A stretch of DNA of 64,000 bases. Origin: Pediococcus ethanolidurans (GTDB lineage: Bacteria > Bacillota > Bacilli > Lactobacillales > Lactobacillaceae). The stretch spans positions 1 through 64,000 of the forward strand of contig NZ_JQBY01000011.1 in the NCBI RefSeq assembly GCF_001437405.1, read 5' to 3'. The translations under genes were made by a program, and so were the position numbers. The notes under the pieces were generated by a model, which had not been told where the DNA came from, made no database searches, and saw only the letters and a list, made by a program, of their open reading frames with translations. Below, in pieces: positions 50,759-61,026 of this stretch (its first letter is position 1; each line of letters starts with the position of its first letter).

Positions 50759-53422
50759 ATGGCCGATAAAAGATTGCTTTTGATTGATGGAAATAGTGTG
50801 GCCTTTCGGGCGTTTTTTGCGTTGCATAATGCGCTAAGTAAATTTACAAATCAAGATGGGTTACATACCAATGCGATATATGGATTTAATAAAATGCTGG
50901 ATCATATTTTAGAAATTGTGCAACCGACTGATGCATTAGTTGCTTTTGACGCTGGCAAGACAACTTTTAGAACAGAAATGTTTGATAACTATAAGGGAGG
51001 ACGGTCGAAAACGCCACCCGAACTTTCCGAACAGATGCCGTATTTACGGGAATTGTTAAAGGGCTATGGCATTAAAACCTATGAATTAGCTAATTATGAA
51101 GCCGATGATATTATTGGCACACTTTCTAAACAAGGTGAAGAGGCCGGTTATGAAGTTACAGTTGTTACTGGGGATCGTGATTTGACGCAGTTATCCAGTG
51201 ATAAGACGACCGTTTCGGTGACGATCAAGGGTGTTAGCGAAGTTGAACATTATACACCAGCTCATGTGCAAGAAAAGCTTGGTTTACGACCAGCACAAAT
51301 TATCGATATGAAGGGACTTGCCGGCGATACGTCTGACAATTATCCTGGAGTCACTAAAGTCGGTGAAAAAACGGCAATTAAACTTTTGAAACAGTATGAT
51401 ACGGTTGAAGGTGTTTATGAGCACGTAGATGAAATGAAACCTTCTAAGCTTAAGGAGCATCTTGTTGAAGATCGTGATAATGCTTTTCTGAGTAAAAAAT
51501 TAGCCACAATTAATCGTCAAGCACCAATCAAGGTAACTTTAGATGATTTGCAGTATTCGGGTAAAAATACGGCTACTTTGGTTGATTTTTATGAACGAAT
51601 GAATTTTCAGTCTTTTCTAAAACAAATGCGTTCGACAGAAGGCTTTGAAGATCAGCAAACAGTTCAAGAAATTTCATACGTAGAATTGACACCCAAAAAT
51701 TTAATCGAGGTAACCAAACTACCAAGTGAGCTTTCGTTTTATCTTGAGATGCCTGATAAGAATTACCATACGTCGAGTTTTGCGGGATTTGGAATTGGAT
51801 GCGATGAAAAATGGTATGTTTCACGAAATGTAGATCTATTGTCAGATGCCACTTTCAAACAACTGTTTTCAGATTCTCAAAAACAAATTAATGTTTTTGA
51901 TTTGAAGCGGACTTATGTGGGTTTAAATCGATTAGGTGTTTTATTTACAAATGGAAAAAATGATATTCTATTACAATCATATTTATTGGATACCAACGAT
52001 AATTCAAATGATTTAGGTGCTTTAGCACACCGCCATGGTTATCAGGATATTCAATCTGATGAAGAAGTTTATGGCACTGGCGTGAAACGTCATATTCCTG
52101 AGGATGATTCACGTTTCTTTAAACATTTGGCAACTAAATTACGGGCAATTCAGCAGTTGGTTCCTCAACTTCAGGTTGAACTGAAGCAAAACGAACAACT
52201 CGATTTATACACCAATATTGAATTGCCACTAGCATTGGTTTTGGCAAAAATGGAAATTGCTGGCATTAAGGTAGATACTGATCGCCTTGAGCAAATGCAA
52301 AGTGAGTTTACAGAGCGATTAAGTGAAATTGAGCAAACCATTTATAACGAAGCAGGTGAAACCTTCAATATCAAATCGACTAAGCAATTGGGGACGATTT
52401 TGTTTGAAAAGCTTGGATTACCAAGTTCTAAAAAAACAAAAACGGGTTATTCAACTGCAGTTAGTGTTTTGGAAGGATTGCGAGGACAAGCACCAATTAT
52501 TGATAACATTTTAGTTTATCGACAAATTTCTAAGATTCAATCCACCTATGTAAAAGGTTTGTTGAAGGTGGTGCATTCAACTGATCAAAAAGTACACACC
52601 ACCTATTTGCAAACCTTAACACAGACGGGACGGTTGTCTTCAATTGATCCTAATTTGCAAAATATTCCCATTCGACTAGAAGAAGGGCGAAAAATTCGTC
52701 AAGCTTTTGTTCCCAGTAAAACAGATTCACAAATTTTCTCTTCTGATTATTCTCAGATTGAACTGCGTGTTTTGGCTCACATTACGGGTGATAAAAATCT
52801 GCAAGCGGCTTTTAAAAACGATGAGGATATCCATGCTAGTACAGCAGTAAGAATTTTTGGCCTAAAAGATGCCTCTGAGGTGACACCTAATATTCGTCGT
52901 CAGGCTAAAGCGGTTAATTTTGGAATTGTTTACGGCATTAGTGATTATGGCTTATCGCAAAATATTGGTATTTCGCGTAAACAAGCGAAGGCCTTTATTG
53001 ATACGTATTTTCAAGAATTTCCGGGTGTGAAAAAATATATTGAAAATATTGTACAAAGCGCACGTGACAAGGGTTACGTTGAAACGATTGCCCACCGTCG
53101 CCGTTATTTACCAGATATTAATTCAAGTAACCACAATCAGCGCGCATTTGCGGAACGAACGGCAATGAATACGCCAATTCAAGGAAGCGCTGCAGACATT
53201 ATTAAAATTGCGATGATTAGAATGCAGGCACAATTAGAAACACGCAAGCTAAAAACCAAAATGTTGTTGCAAGTGCATGATGAATTAATTTTTGAAGTGC
53301 CCAATGACGAATTAGAAGAAATCAAAAAATTGGTTCCAAGTATAATGGATTCAGCAATAAAACTTGATGTCCCTTTAAAAGTAGAAAGTGCCTTTGGAAA
53401 AAGTTGGTACAATGCTAAATAG
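50759..53422 (+). CDS. polA: DNA polymerase I
   Basis: 887 residues. The N-terminal 5'-3' exonuclease (LLIDGNSVAFRAFFA, YEADDIIGTLS, VTGDRDLTQL, KGLAGDTSDNYPGV) is followed by a 3'-5' exonuclease fold whose catalytic Asp-x-Glu is not seen (FYLEMPDK), so proofreading is probably absent, as in other Gram-positive enzymes. The polymerase domain carries SSDYSQIELRVLAH (motif A), RRQAKAVNFGIVYG (motif B) and LQVHDELIFEV (motif C). It fills repair gaps and removes RNA primers. First gene of a repair/replication operon with mutM 22 bases downstream. Confidence 0.97.
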   Translation: MADKRLLLIDGNSVAFRAFFALHNALSKFTNQDGLHTNAIYGFNKMLDHILEIVQPTDALVAFDAGKTTFRTEMFDNYKGGRSKTPPELSEQMPYLRELLKGYGIKTYELANYEADDIIGTLSKQGEEAGYEVTVVTGDRDLTQLSSDKTTVSVTIKGVSEVEHYTPAHVQEKLGLRPAQIIDMKGLAGDTSDNYPGVTKVGEKTAIKLLKQYDTVEGVYEHVDEMKPSKLKEHLVEDRDNAFLSKKLATINRQAPIKVTLDDLQYSGKNTATLVDFYERMNFQSFLKQMRSTEGFEDQQTVQEISYVELTPKNLIEVTKLPSELSFYLEMPDKNYHTSSFAGFGIGCDEKWYVSRNVDLLSDATFKQLFSDSQKQINVFDLKRTYVGLNRLGVLFTNGKNDILLQSYLLDTNDNSNDLGALAHRHGYQDIQSDEEVYGTGVKRHIPEDDSRFFKHLATKLRAIQQLVPQLQVELKQNEQLDLYTNIELPLALVLAKMEIAGIKVDTDRLEQMQSEFTERLSEIEQTIYNEAGETFNIKSTKQLGTILFEKLGLPSSKKTKTGYSTAVSVLEGLRGQAPIIDNILVYRQISKIQSTYVKGLLKVVHSTDQKVHTTYLQTLTQTGRLSSIDPNLQNIPIRLEEGRKIRQAFVPSKTDSQIFSSDYSQIELRVLAHITGDKNLQAAFKNDEDIHASTAVRIFGLKDASEVTPNIRRQAKAVNFGIVYGISDYGLSQNIGISRKQAKAFIDTYFQEFPGVKKYIENIVQSARDKGYVETIAHRRRYLPDINSSNHNQRAFAERTAMNTPIQGSAADIIKIAMIRMQAQLETRKLKTKMLLQVHDELIFEVPNDELEEIKKLVPSIMDSAIKLDVPLKVESAFGKSWYNAK

Positions 53423-53444
53423 TAAATAATAAGAAGGAATTACT

Positions 53445-54284
53445 ATGCCTGAATTACCTGAAGTTGAAACAGTTAGACGTGGATTGACAGCGCTTGTAAC
53501 TGGTAAAAAAATTAAAAAAATTGATGTTTATTATCCTAAAATGGTATTGCCTAATGAAACCGAGTTTGTTAAACAATTAACAAATAGGACAATTCAAGAA
53601 ATTGAACGTCGAGGTAAATATTTAATTTTTCATTTTGACCAAGATGTGTCAATGGTTTCTCATTTGCGAATGGAGGGAAAGTACTCTGTTCATTCTCATG
53701 AAATGCCCCTAAATAAACATGATCATGTTGTTTTTGAATTTACTGATGGAACAGAGTTGCGCTATAACGATACAAGAAAATTTGGTCGAATGGTAGTAGT
53801 ACCAACTGGTGAAGAGTATTCGGTTGCCGGTTTAAAAACAATTGGACCTGAACCAACACCAGCAACTTTGAGTCTTGATTATTTAACAACAACGATGAAA
53901 AAACATCATAAGGCGATTAAGTCCTTTTTACTTGATCAAAATATGATTGCTGGTCTTGGCAATATATATTGCGATGAAGTCTTATGGTTAGCCAAAATAC
54001 ACCCATTACAACCAACCAATACAGTACCAGTTGATAAAATTGCAATTCTAAGACAAAAGATTTTTGATGAACTTGATTTGGCGATTCGCGCCAAAGGGAC
54101 GACAGTTTTTTCGTATTTAGATGCTAGCGGACATGCAGGGAGCTTCCAGAATCAACTACACGTTTATCAACGAACTGGCCAACCGTGCGAACGGTGTGGG
54201 ACACCCATTGAAAGAATTAAAGTTTCTCAACGTGGAACTCATTTTTGCCCGTTTTGTCAAAAATTAGTTGAGGTTGATGACTAA
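53445..54284 (+). CDS. mutM: formamidopyrimidine-DNA glycosylase
   Basis: 279 residues. It removes 8-oxoguanine and Fapy lesions. The N-terminal PELPEVE supplies catalytic Pro2/Glu3, Lys near residue 58 region is in HLRMEGKY, and the C-terminal zinc finger uses CERCGTPI...HFCPFC with QRGTHFC. Complete. It overlaps coaE by one base (TAATG), giving tight coupling. Confidence 0.96.
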   Translation: MPELPEVETVRRGLTALVTGKKIKKIDVYYPKMVLPNETEFVKQLTNRTIQEIERRGKYLIFHFDQDVSMVSHLRMEGKYSVHSHEMPLNKHDHVVFEFTDGTELRYNDTRKFGRMVVVPTGEEYSVAGLKTIGPEPTPATLSLDYLTTTMKKHHKAIKSFLLDQNMIAGLGNIYCDEVLWLAKIHPLQPTNTVPVDKIAILRQKIFDELDLAIRAKGTTVFSYLDASGHAGSFQNQLHVYQRTGQPCERCGTPIERIKVSQRGTHFCPFCQKLVEVDD

Positions 54285-54883
54285 TGGTGCAAGTATTAGG
54301 TCTGACAGGCAGTATTGCAACAGGAAAGTCTACAGTTAGTCAGTATTTAAGAAAATTGGGTTTTCCAGTTGTTGATGCTGATTTAATTTCCCGTGAAGTT
54401 GTGAAGCCAGGAATGATCGCCACACAAAAATTGCGACAAACTTTTGGTGATCAAGTATTTGATAATAATGATGAGCTTAATCGAAAAGAACTTGGTCAAT
54501 TAGTGTTTTCTGATTCCGAAAATATGAAAAAACTAAATGAAATAATGCAACCGGCAATTAAAACCGAAATTATTCGGCAAATTGAGAAACTGAAAAAAAG
54601 TTCAAAAAAATTGATTGTTTTGGATGCACCCTTACTTTTAGAACAGAACTATCAATTCTTGGTTGATCAGGTTATGGTAGTAGTAAGTTCACCAACAGTT
54701 CAGTTACAACGGTTACGACAACGAGATGGGTTGTCAATGAAAGAAGCACAAGCACGAATTTCGAGTCAATGGTCGCAAAAGAAGAAACGATTGATGGCTG
54801 ATGTTGTTATTGACAACAGTACGTCTATTGAAGAAACCCACCGGCAAGTGTTAAAATGGCTTGACAATAGTAAGTTACGTTAA
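54284..54883 (+). CDS. coaE: dephospho-CoA kinase
   Basis: 199 residues. It phosphorylates dephospho-CoA in the last step of CoA synthesis. The P-loop GLTGSIATGKST is at residues 6-17, followed by the VVDADLISREVV and DAPLLLEQNY motifs of the family. Start overlaps the mutM stop. Next gene nrdR follows after 20 bases with GGAGGTAAG before it. Confidence 0.96.
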   Translation: MVQVLGLTGSIATGKSTVSQYLRKLGFPVVDADLISREVVKPGMIATQKLRQTFGDQVFDNNDELNRKELGQLVFSDSENMKKLNEIMQPAIKTEIIRQIEKLKKSSKKLIVLDAPLLLEQNYQFLVDQVMVVVSSPTVQLQRLRQRDGLSMKEAQARISSQWSQKKKRLMADVVIDNSTSIEETHRQVLKWLDNSKLR

Positions 54884-54903
54884 TAAGTGGAGGTAAGTAG
54901 CCC

Positions 54904-55413
54904 ATGAGATGTCCACACTGTCACCATAATGGTTCACGTGTTGTCGATAGCCGTCCAACAGATGATGGTCGTGTTATTCGACGGAGAAGAGAATGTGAAG
55001 CATGTGGATTTAGATTTACAACGTTTGAACGTATTGAAGCATCACCGTTATTGGTGATTAAGAAAAATGGTACCCGAGAAGAATTTAATCGCGAGAAGAT
55101 TCTTCGTGGGCTTATTCGAGCTGCTGAGAAACGACCAGTTGGCGCGGATGAAATGTCTAAGATTGTTGATGAAGTTGAAAATAAAGTTCGCGGATTAGGT
55201 GAAAATGAAGTTTCAAGTCAAATTATTGGTGAGTACGTCATGAATTTGCTCGCAAAAGTAGATGAAATTGCGTATATTCGCTTTGCTAGTGTTTATCGCC
55301 AATTTAAAGATATGAATGTCTTTATGAAAGAACTAAAAGATATGATGGCAAAAGAAAAAGATACAAAGAAGACAACCACAGGCAAAGATAAAAACGATGG
55401 TGGCGAAGCGTAA
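54904..55413 (+). CDS. nrdR: transcriptional repressor NrdR
   Basis: 169 residues. An N-terminal zinc ribbon (CPHCHH...[16 protein letters not shown]) binds NrdR boxes, followed by an ATP-cone domain ([23 protein letters not shown]) that senses ATP/dATP. It represses ribonucleotide reductase genes, none of which are in the window. It is longer than the usual ~155 by a Lys/Asp-rich tail ([20 protein letters not shown]). One-base overlap with dnaB. Confidence 0.96.
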   Translation: MRCPHCHHNGSRVVDSRPTDDGRVIRRRRECEACGFRFTTFERIEASPLLVIKKNGTREEFNREKILRGLIRAAEKRPVGADEMSKIVDEVENKVRGLGENEVSSQIIGEYVMNLLAKVDEIAYIRFASVYRQFKDMNVFMKELKDMMAKEKDTKKTTTGKDKNDGGEA

Positions 55414-56798
55414 TGAACAAAGGGTGGGCAAATTTAAGTCCCAAGGATGGTTTTTTAGTTACCCAACAAGCATATCTGAGTAATTTTGATCAACAAGTAC
55501 TGACTTATTTGTATCAGCCAATCATAGGAGCAAAGGCTTTTAGTTTGTTTTTGACACTTTGGACAGAAATGAATCCAATGGGGATCCGTTCAGAAAGAAA
55601 ATCTCATTTAGAATTATTTGATATTCTAAATTGTGATTTACCAGAATTTTATGCAAGCCGTCAAAAACTTGAAGGAATTGGTTTGCTAAAGTCGTTTGAG
55701 GGAGAAGATTCACTTGGACACTTTTTTGTTTATCAACTTGATAAACCGGTGTTTCCAGATAGTTTTTTCAAAGATGCTTTGTTAAGCAGTCTATTGCTTG
55801 AAGCAGTTGGCGAGCGACGTTTTTCAGAATTGGCAGATCATTTTAAATTGATTCAAACTAATACCAAAGATCTTAAAAACGTTTCAACTGATTTTTTAAC
55901 GGCTTTTCATATTTCTGAACAAACACTTAAAGAACCTAATTCTTTAATTCGTGAAACTCAGGCAGAATTTAAAAAAGCTAGTCAAACCAATCAAGCAACA
56001 GAGATAAGTTTAAAGAATACAAATTTTGATTTCAAACTGTTAAAAGAGTTGGTAAGCAAGGGGTTTACCCAGTGGAGTTCCGTAGATGAGGCGCAAAAAT
56101 TAATTTTAAGTGAGCATCTTTTATATGGAATTGATGAGGTTGAAATGGCTCGTCAAATTGGACAGGCCACTGATTTGATTTCCAATAAATTGAACATAAA
56201 AAAACTGCAATTGCAGATTTCAAAGGACTTTACAGCACATAGTACGGAAACACAGAAGTATGTTGCCGGAGCCGAGCAACCAGAAATTGTCAGTAAAGAG
56301 GATAAGTCTGAGCTTTCTAAGGAAGATCAAGAACTAATTAAAGCTGCTAAAGCGTATGCACCGGCAACTTATTTGGAAAATCTAAAACTTTCAATTCATG
56401 GCGGTTATGTGACGTACAGTGAAAGACAATTGTTAAAGGATTTAATCGATCGTAATTTGTTTCCGGTTAGTGTAATTAATATTTTGATTTCTTATATTGT
56501 GGTTGATCGTGAAATTACAACATTACCTAACAAACTTGTTGATACAATGGCAAATAATTGGAGCCGGGCCCATGTCACAACTCCAGAGGCGGCTGTATTA
56601 CAGATTAAAAACTTTGCAAAAGCTAAAGCAACAACGCGAAAACAGGCAAATGCACGCAGAATAGTGACTAAAGAGACCTTACCTGACTGGGCAAAAAATG
56701 ATAAATCTACGCAGACAACGACCATTAACAAGAATGATCAAGAACGGTTAAATCAACGATTAAATGCACTTCGAAAACAACACAAGGAGGACAAGTAG
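55413..56798 (+). CDS. dnaB: replication initiation and membrane attachment protein DnaB
   Basis: 461 residues of the Firmicute DnaB/DnaD superfamily (not the helicase). The N-terminal winged-helix part has the family start GFLVTQQAYLSNFDQQVLTYLYQPIIGAKAFSL; the C-terminal DnaB_2/DnaD-like domain is around residues 310-380 (YLENLKLSIHGGYVTYSERQLLKDLI). It works with DnaD and DnaI to load the replicative helicase. Position between nrdR and dnaI is the classic one. Confidence 0.94.
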   Translation: MNKGWANLSPKDGFLVTQQAYLSNFDQQVLTYLYQPIIGAKAFSLFLTLWTEMNPMGIRSERKSHLELFDILNCDLPEFYASRQKLEGIGLLKSFEGEDSLGHFFVYQLDKPVFPDSFFKDALLSSLLLEAVGERRFSELADHFKLIQTNTKDLKNVSTDFLTAFHISEQTLKEPNSLIRETQAEFKKASQTNQATEISLKNTNFDFKLLKELVSKGFTQWSSVDEAQKLILSEHLLYGIDEVEMARQIGQATDLISNKLNIKKLQLQISKDFTAHSTETQKYVAGAEQPEIVSKEDKSELSKEDQELIKAAKAYAPATYLENLKLSIHGGYVTYSERQLLKDLIDRNLFPVSVINILISYIVVDREITTLPNKLVDTMANNWSRAHVTTPEAAVLQIKNFAKAKATTRKQANARRIVTKETLPDWAKNDKSTQTTTINKNDQERLNQRLNALRKQHKEDK

Positions 56799-56800
56799 AC

Positions 56801-57727
56801 ATGGAAAATGTGCGCGAAGTATTAAAAGAACTTATGAGCAAACGTAAGCTAGATACTAAGTTTCAGGATCTGATGTCTGCTGTGTATGAGGATCCCGATG
56901 TTTTAGCATTTTGTCAGAAACACAAAGCAGAATTATCACCTGATAGTGTGGCTCGTTCAGCATCTAAGCTATATGAATATGTTCAGGAAAGAAATAAATA
57001 TGATCGTCATGAACCAACTTTGATGCCAGGATACCAGCCGATTTTGATTGTAAATAATCATTTAATTGAGGTTTCATATCGACCGAGTAAACAGCTGTTG
57101 GCAGATGAAAAACAGCGTGCATTTAATTCACGCATAAAGTCTGTCAATATGCCTAAAATGATTCGACGGGCACGATTTGAAGATTTTTATCCAGATGCCA
57201 ATCGTCAATCTGCTCTAAACGCGGCGTTGGATTTTGTTCAAGCCTATGAAGCAAACCCACAGCAGTTTCATAAGGGGTTATATTTATCAGGAAGTTTTGG
57301 TGTTGGAAAAACTTATTTGTTAGGTGCGATTGCTAATGAACTGGCGTCACAGGAATTTGTGTCTACTTTAGTTCATTTTCCTAGTTTTGCAGTTGAAATG
57401 AAAAATGCAATTGGTGAGAATAATTTAACGGAAAAATTGAATGCCATTAAAAAAGCACCCATTTTGATGCTAGACGATGTAGGGGCTGATGCAATGTCTA
57501 GCTGGGTGCGTGACGAAGTATTAGGAGTTATTTTAGAATATCGTATGCAAAATGAATTACCAACGTTTTTCAGCTCTAATTTTTCAATGGATCAATTGGA
57601 AAAAGAACATCTTCAGGTCAATCAACGTGGGGAATCAGAACCTTTGAAGGCTAAACGTTTGATGGAAAGAATTAAGTTTTTAGCTACTGAGATTACCATG
57701 GTAGGTGTTAATCGTCGCCAATCTTAA
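56801..57727 (+). CDS. dnaI: helicase loader DnaI
   Basis: A 308-residue AAA+ protein. The N-terminal domain (1-110) contacts the helicase; Walker A is SGSFGVGKTY near residues 163-172, Walker B is PILMLDDVGAD near 223-233. It loads the DnaC/DnaB-type helicase ring at origins and stalled forks. It starts two bases after the dnaB stop, GGAGG being inside the dnaB end. It ends the polA-dnaI operon, after which the thrS leader begins. Confidence 0.95.
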   Translation: MENVREVLKELMSKRKLDTKFQDLMSAVYEDPDVLAFCQKHKAELSPDSVARSASKLYEYVQERNKYDRHEPTLMPGYQPILIVNNHLIEVSYRPSKQLLADEKQRAFNSRIKSVNMPKMIRRARFEDFYPDANRQSALNAALDFVQAYEANPQQFHKGLYLSGSFGVGKTYLLGAIANELASQEFVSTLVHFPSFAVEMKNAIGENNLTEKLNAIKKAPILMLDDVGADAMSSWVRDEVLGVILEYRMQNELPTFFSSNFSMDQLEKEHLQVNQRGESEPLKAKRLMERIKFLATEITMVGVNRRQS

Positions 57728-57799
57728 TTACACAGTTCTTAAAATGAAATGTGAAATCAGTTATTGACTTTTTTTCAGAGTGTGGTTTAATTAGTTTTG

Positions 57800-58030
57800 A
57801 AATCAAAGAAAAGACATGATCATTGTTAAATCATCCAGAGAATGGTGGCTATAACTGGAAGCCACCTATGAGTGCCAATGACTACCACTTTTCTGAGCCT
57901 GGTGGAAATATCAGGACGGATTGTTCCCGTTATCGAACCCAATGAGATGCAGACAGATTGTTTGCAATCTTGGGTGGAACCGCGTTAATAACGTCCCGAG
58001 TACATGAAAGTGTATTTGGGACTTTTTTTA
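57800..58030 (+). promoter_or_regulatory. T-box riboswitch of thrS (ACC or ACU specifier)
   Basis: The leader carries GGGTGGAACCGCG at 57972-57984 and the terminator GTCCCGAGTACA/GTGTATTTGGGAC with T7 (57993-58030). The long stem with GGTGGCT/AGCCACC at its top is followed by GACTACCAC, which holds Thr codons ACC and ACT in the specifier region; which one is read I cannot fix. Confidence 0.9.
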
Positions 58031-58060
58031 TACCAAAAATTAGAAAGAAGCGAAGCAAAT

Positions 58061-60034
58061 ATGGCAAATATTGAAATTACATTAGCTGACGGAGCAAAAC
58101 GTTCCGTTGCAAATGGTGCAAGTGTGTTAGATGTTGCAAAAGAAATTAGTGTTAGTTTAGCTAAGAAAGCTGTTGCTGGAAAACTTAACGATCAGTTGGT
58201 TTCTTTGGACCAAGAATTAAATGAAGATGCCAAACTTGAAATTGTAACTAAGGATTCAAATGAAGGATTACAAGTTGTTTGGAACACTGCAGCTGTAGTT
58301 TTAGAGGCAGCAGTTCATGAAATTTATCCTGATATTCATTTTGGAACAAAGGGAAATGTGGAACATGGATTTTATTGTGATACTGACAATGGCAGTGAAC
58401 AAATTAGTGTCGATAGTTTACCTGCAATCGAAGACAAAATGAGAGAGTTAATCAAAGCTAAATTACCTTTGAAGCAAGAATTTTTGTCAGAAGCAGAAGT
58501 ACTTAAATTAGTTGATGGCGACCCATACCGAGCTAAATTGACGCATGCACAGGCCAAAGATGATAAAGTTAGTGTTTATAAACTTAACGATAACGTTATC
58601 TTAAATAGCGGCGTTGTACTGGCTAATACTCAAGATGTTAAAGTCTTTAAGCTGTTATCTGTGGCCGGAGCTTATTGGGAAGGCAAGTCAAGTAATCCAA
58701 TGCTTCAACGAATTTACGGGACAGCTTTTCTAAAGCAAAAAGATTTGGATGCCGAGTTAACACGTCAGCAAGAGGCTCATGATCGTGATCATCGTGTAAT
58801 TGGTAATAATTTGGACTTGTTCTTTGTTGATCCTAAAGTCGGGGCCGGATTGCCATATTGGATGCCAAAAGGTGCGACAATTCGTCGTACAATTGAGCGT
58901 TACATTATCGATAAAGAAGTTGCGAATGGGTATCAACATGTCTATACACCTGTATTGATGAATCTAGATGCTTATAAGACTTCAGGTCATTGGGAACATT
59001 ATCGTGAAGATATGTTTCCACCAATGGACATGGGTGATGGCGAAATGTTGGAATTACGGCCAATGAATTGTCCTTCACATATCCAAGTTTATAAACATCA
59101 CATTCGTTCTTACCGAGAATTACCAATTCGAATTGCTGAATTAGGGATGATGCATCGATATGAAAAATCCGGTGCTTTATCTGGGTTACAACGTGTTCGT
59201 GAAATGACTTTAAACGATGGTCATACTTTCGTTGCACCTGATCAAATTCAAGATGAATTCAAAAAAATTCTTAGCTTAATGGTTGAAGTTTATGATGACT
59301 TTGATATTACTGACTACACATTCCGTTTAAGCTATCGAGATCCAAAGAACACGAAGAAGTACTTTGATGATGATGAAATGTGGAATAAGTCGCAAGCAAT
59401 GTTAAAGGCTGCTATGGATGATCTTGGCTTAGACTATGTCGAAGCAGAAGGTGAAGCTGCTTTCTATGGTCCAAAGTTGGATGTTCAAACTAAGACTGCA
59501 TTGGGCAATGAAGAAACATTATCAACAATTCAATTAGACTTTATGCTTCCAGAGAGATTTGATCTTCATTATGTTGGTGCTGATGGTGAAGAGCATCGTC
59601 CAGTTATGATCCATCGTGGTTTGGTTTCAACTATGGAACGATTTACAGCTTACTTAACAGAAATCTATAAGGGTGCTTTTCCAACTTGGCTAGCACCAAA
59701 ACAAGTCACAATTATTCCTGTTAATCCAAAATTCCATGGCGCTTATGCAGAAAAATTACGAGCAAAAATGGCTGCTAAACACATCAGAGTCGATGTAGAC
59801 AATCGAAACGAAAAGATGGGTTACAAGATTCGAGAAGCTCAAACACAAAAGGTTCCTTATGTATTGGTTGTAGGAGATCAAGAACTTGAAGCTGGGACCG
59901 TTAATGTTCGTAAGTATGGGCAAAAAGATTCTGAAAGCGAAAATAACAATATGTTTATCGATAGTCTTTTGGCTGAGATTCAAAATTATAGTCGTACAGG
60001 TGATAATGCCAAAAATGATGAACTTATTAAGTAG
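58061..60034 (+). CDS. thrS: threonyl-tRNA synthetase
   Basis: 657 residues. The TGS domain (1-62), SAD editing region (about 63-240; HGFYCD is the place of a usual HExxH-like motif), class II core with [13 protein letters not shown] (Zn ligand Cys) and motif 3, then the anticodon-binding domain. The ATG follows AGAAAGAAG. The frame extends 19 codons upstream into the terminator stem of the leader, which is rejected. Controlled by tRNA-Thr charging. Confidence 0.97.
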   Translation: MANIEITLADGAKRSVANGASVLDVAKEISVSLAKKAVAGKLNDQLVSLDQELNEDAKLEIVTKDSNEGLQVVWNTAAVVLEAAVHEIYPDIHFGTKGNVEHGFYCDTDNGSEQISVDSLPAIEDKMRELIKAKLPLKQEFLSEAEVLKLVDGDPYRAKLTHAQAKDDKVSVYKLNDNVILNSGVVLANTQDVKVFKLLSVAGAYWEGKSSNPMLQRIYGTAFLKQKDLDAELTRQQEAHDRDHRVIGNNLDLFFVDPKVGAGLPYWMPKGATIRRTIERYIIDKEVANGYQHVYTPVLMNLDAYKTSGHWEHYREDMFPPMDMGDGEMLELRPMNCPSHIQVYKHHIRSYRELPIRIAELGMMHRYEKSGALSGLQRVREMTLNDGHTFVAPDQIQDEFKKILSLMVEVYDDFDITDYTFRLSYRDPKNTKKYFDDDEMWNKSQAMLKAAMDDLGLDYVEAEGEAAFYGPKLDVQTKTALGNEETLSTIQLDFMLPERFDLHYVGADGEEHRPVMIHRGLVSTMERFTAYLTEIYKGAFPTWLAPKQVTIIPVNPKFHGAYAEKLRAKMAAKHIRVDVDNRNEKMGYKIREAQTQKVPYVLVVGDQELEAGTVNVRKYGQKDSESENNNMFIDSLLAEIQNYSRTGDNAKNDELIK

Positions 60035-60041
60035 GACATTC

Positions 60042-60070
60042 TTGACAGATGTACGTGAATTTGATATTCT
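60042..60070 (+). promoter_or_regulatory. promoter of the infC-rpmI-rplT operon
   Basis: Consensus TTGACA followed after 17 bases by TATTCT, with TGA before it (extended -10). The strongest promoter in the window. Confidence 0.75.
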
Positions 60071-60074
60071 ATAT

Positions 60075-60210
60075 TAGTTGAGAAATTAAGCAGAGGCACC
60101 CGCTTCTCGCCTGAGTAACCTAAGTTGCTGGGCTAAAACGATGAAAAGACTGTGAATAGTCTTAATGGCGGGGTGTGTATGCACCTCGTTTTTTTCTGCC
60201 TTTTTCTTAA
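60075..60210 (+). promoter_or_regulatory. infC operon leader (L20-type ribosomal protein leader)
   Basis: A GC-richer structured leader between the promoter and infC. It contains several hairpins and ends in GGGGTGT-GTAT-GCACCTCG followed by T7, an intrinsic terminator. In Firmicutes the same position holds a leader that L20 binds to attenuate its own operon; I infer the same here from position and structure. Confidence 0.72.
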
Positions 60211-60232
60211 AATAATTTGGAGGTGAATTGCC

Positions 60233-60748
60233 ATAGCTAGTGATATGATGGTCAATAACGGCATTCGTGCTCGTGAGGTACGATTAATTGGTGATGATGG
60301 CACACAATTGGGTGTGAAATCGAAACGAGATGCTTTAGAGTTAGCGGATCAAGCAGGTCTTGATTTGGTATTGGTTTCCCCGAAAGCTAAGCCGCCGGTT
60401 GCCAAGATCATGGATTATGGAAAGTATCGTTTCGAACTTCAAAAGAAACAACGAGAAGCTCGTAAACGACAAAAGACAGTCAGTGTTAAGGAAGTTCGTC
60501 TGAGTCCTACAATTGATACAAATGATTTTAACACCAAGTTGAAGAACGCTAAGAAGTTTATTTCAAAGGGTGATAAAGTTCGTGTATCAATTCGATTCAA
60601 GGGACGTGCCATTACCCATAAGGATATTGGTCGTGATGTTTTAAATCGAATGGCAAAGGAAATTTCTGATGTCGCTACGATTGAACAATATCCCAAGATG
60701 GAAGGGCGCAGCATGTTCTTAATGCTGGCACCAATTTCAGAAAAGTAA
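60233..60748 (+). CDS. infC: translation initiation factor IF-3
   Basis: About 171 residues. [15 protein letters not shown] opens the N-domain, a Lys/Arg linker follows ([11 protein letters not shown]) and the C-domain has [19 protein letters not shown] and [16 protein letters not shown]-3 prevents premature subunit joining and discriminates against wrong start codons. The strong ribosome site GGAGGTGA (60219-60226) is well spaced to ATA at 60233; ATT at 60227 is an alternative, and the first ATG (60245) is too far. Non-AUG starts allow infC to autoregulate in other bacteria, so I choose ATA. Confidence 0.9.
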   Translation: MASDMMVNNGIRAREVRLIGDDGTQLGVKSKRDALELADQAGLDLVLVSPKAKPPVAKIMDYGKYRFELQKKQREARKRQKTVSVKEVRLSPTIDTNDFNTKLKNAKKFISKGDKVRVSIRFKGRAITHKDIGRDVLNRMAKEISDVATIEQYPKMEGRSMFLMLAPISEK

Positions 60749-60766
60749 AAGTAGGAGGAACTTATT

Positions 60767-60970
60767 ATGCCAAAAATGAAGACAAATCGCGCTGCTGCAA
60801 AGCGTTTTAAACGAACTAGTAATGGTGGCTTTAAGAGTGCTAACGCTTATACTAGTCATCGATTCCATGGAAAGACTAAGAAACAACGTCGTCAATTACG
60901 TGGATTGAGCATGATGGATCATACAAGTGTTAAACGTTATCGTAAAATGTTAGCACCAATTAACAAATAA
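60767..60970 (+). CDS. rpmI: 50S ribosomal protein L35
   Basis: A 67-residue basic protein ([42 protein letters not shown]) of the large ribosomal subunit. Middle gene of the infC operon, 18 bases after infC, with AGGAGG before the ATG. Confidence 0.97.
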   Translation: MPKMKTNRAAAKRFKRTSNGGFKSANAYTSHRFHGKTKKQRRQLRGLSMMDHTSVKRYRKMLAPINK

Positions 60971-61026
60971 AGTTCATTAATCTAGAAGATTAAAATGCTG
61001 GGTGACCAGTTTTAGGAGGAATTATT

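Noticed and set aside
58004-58060. Longer N-terminus of ThrS
   Set aside because: It would translate the T-box terminator stem; the ATG at 58061 starts the conserved TGS domain.
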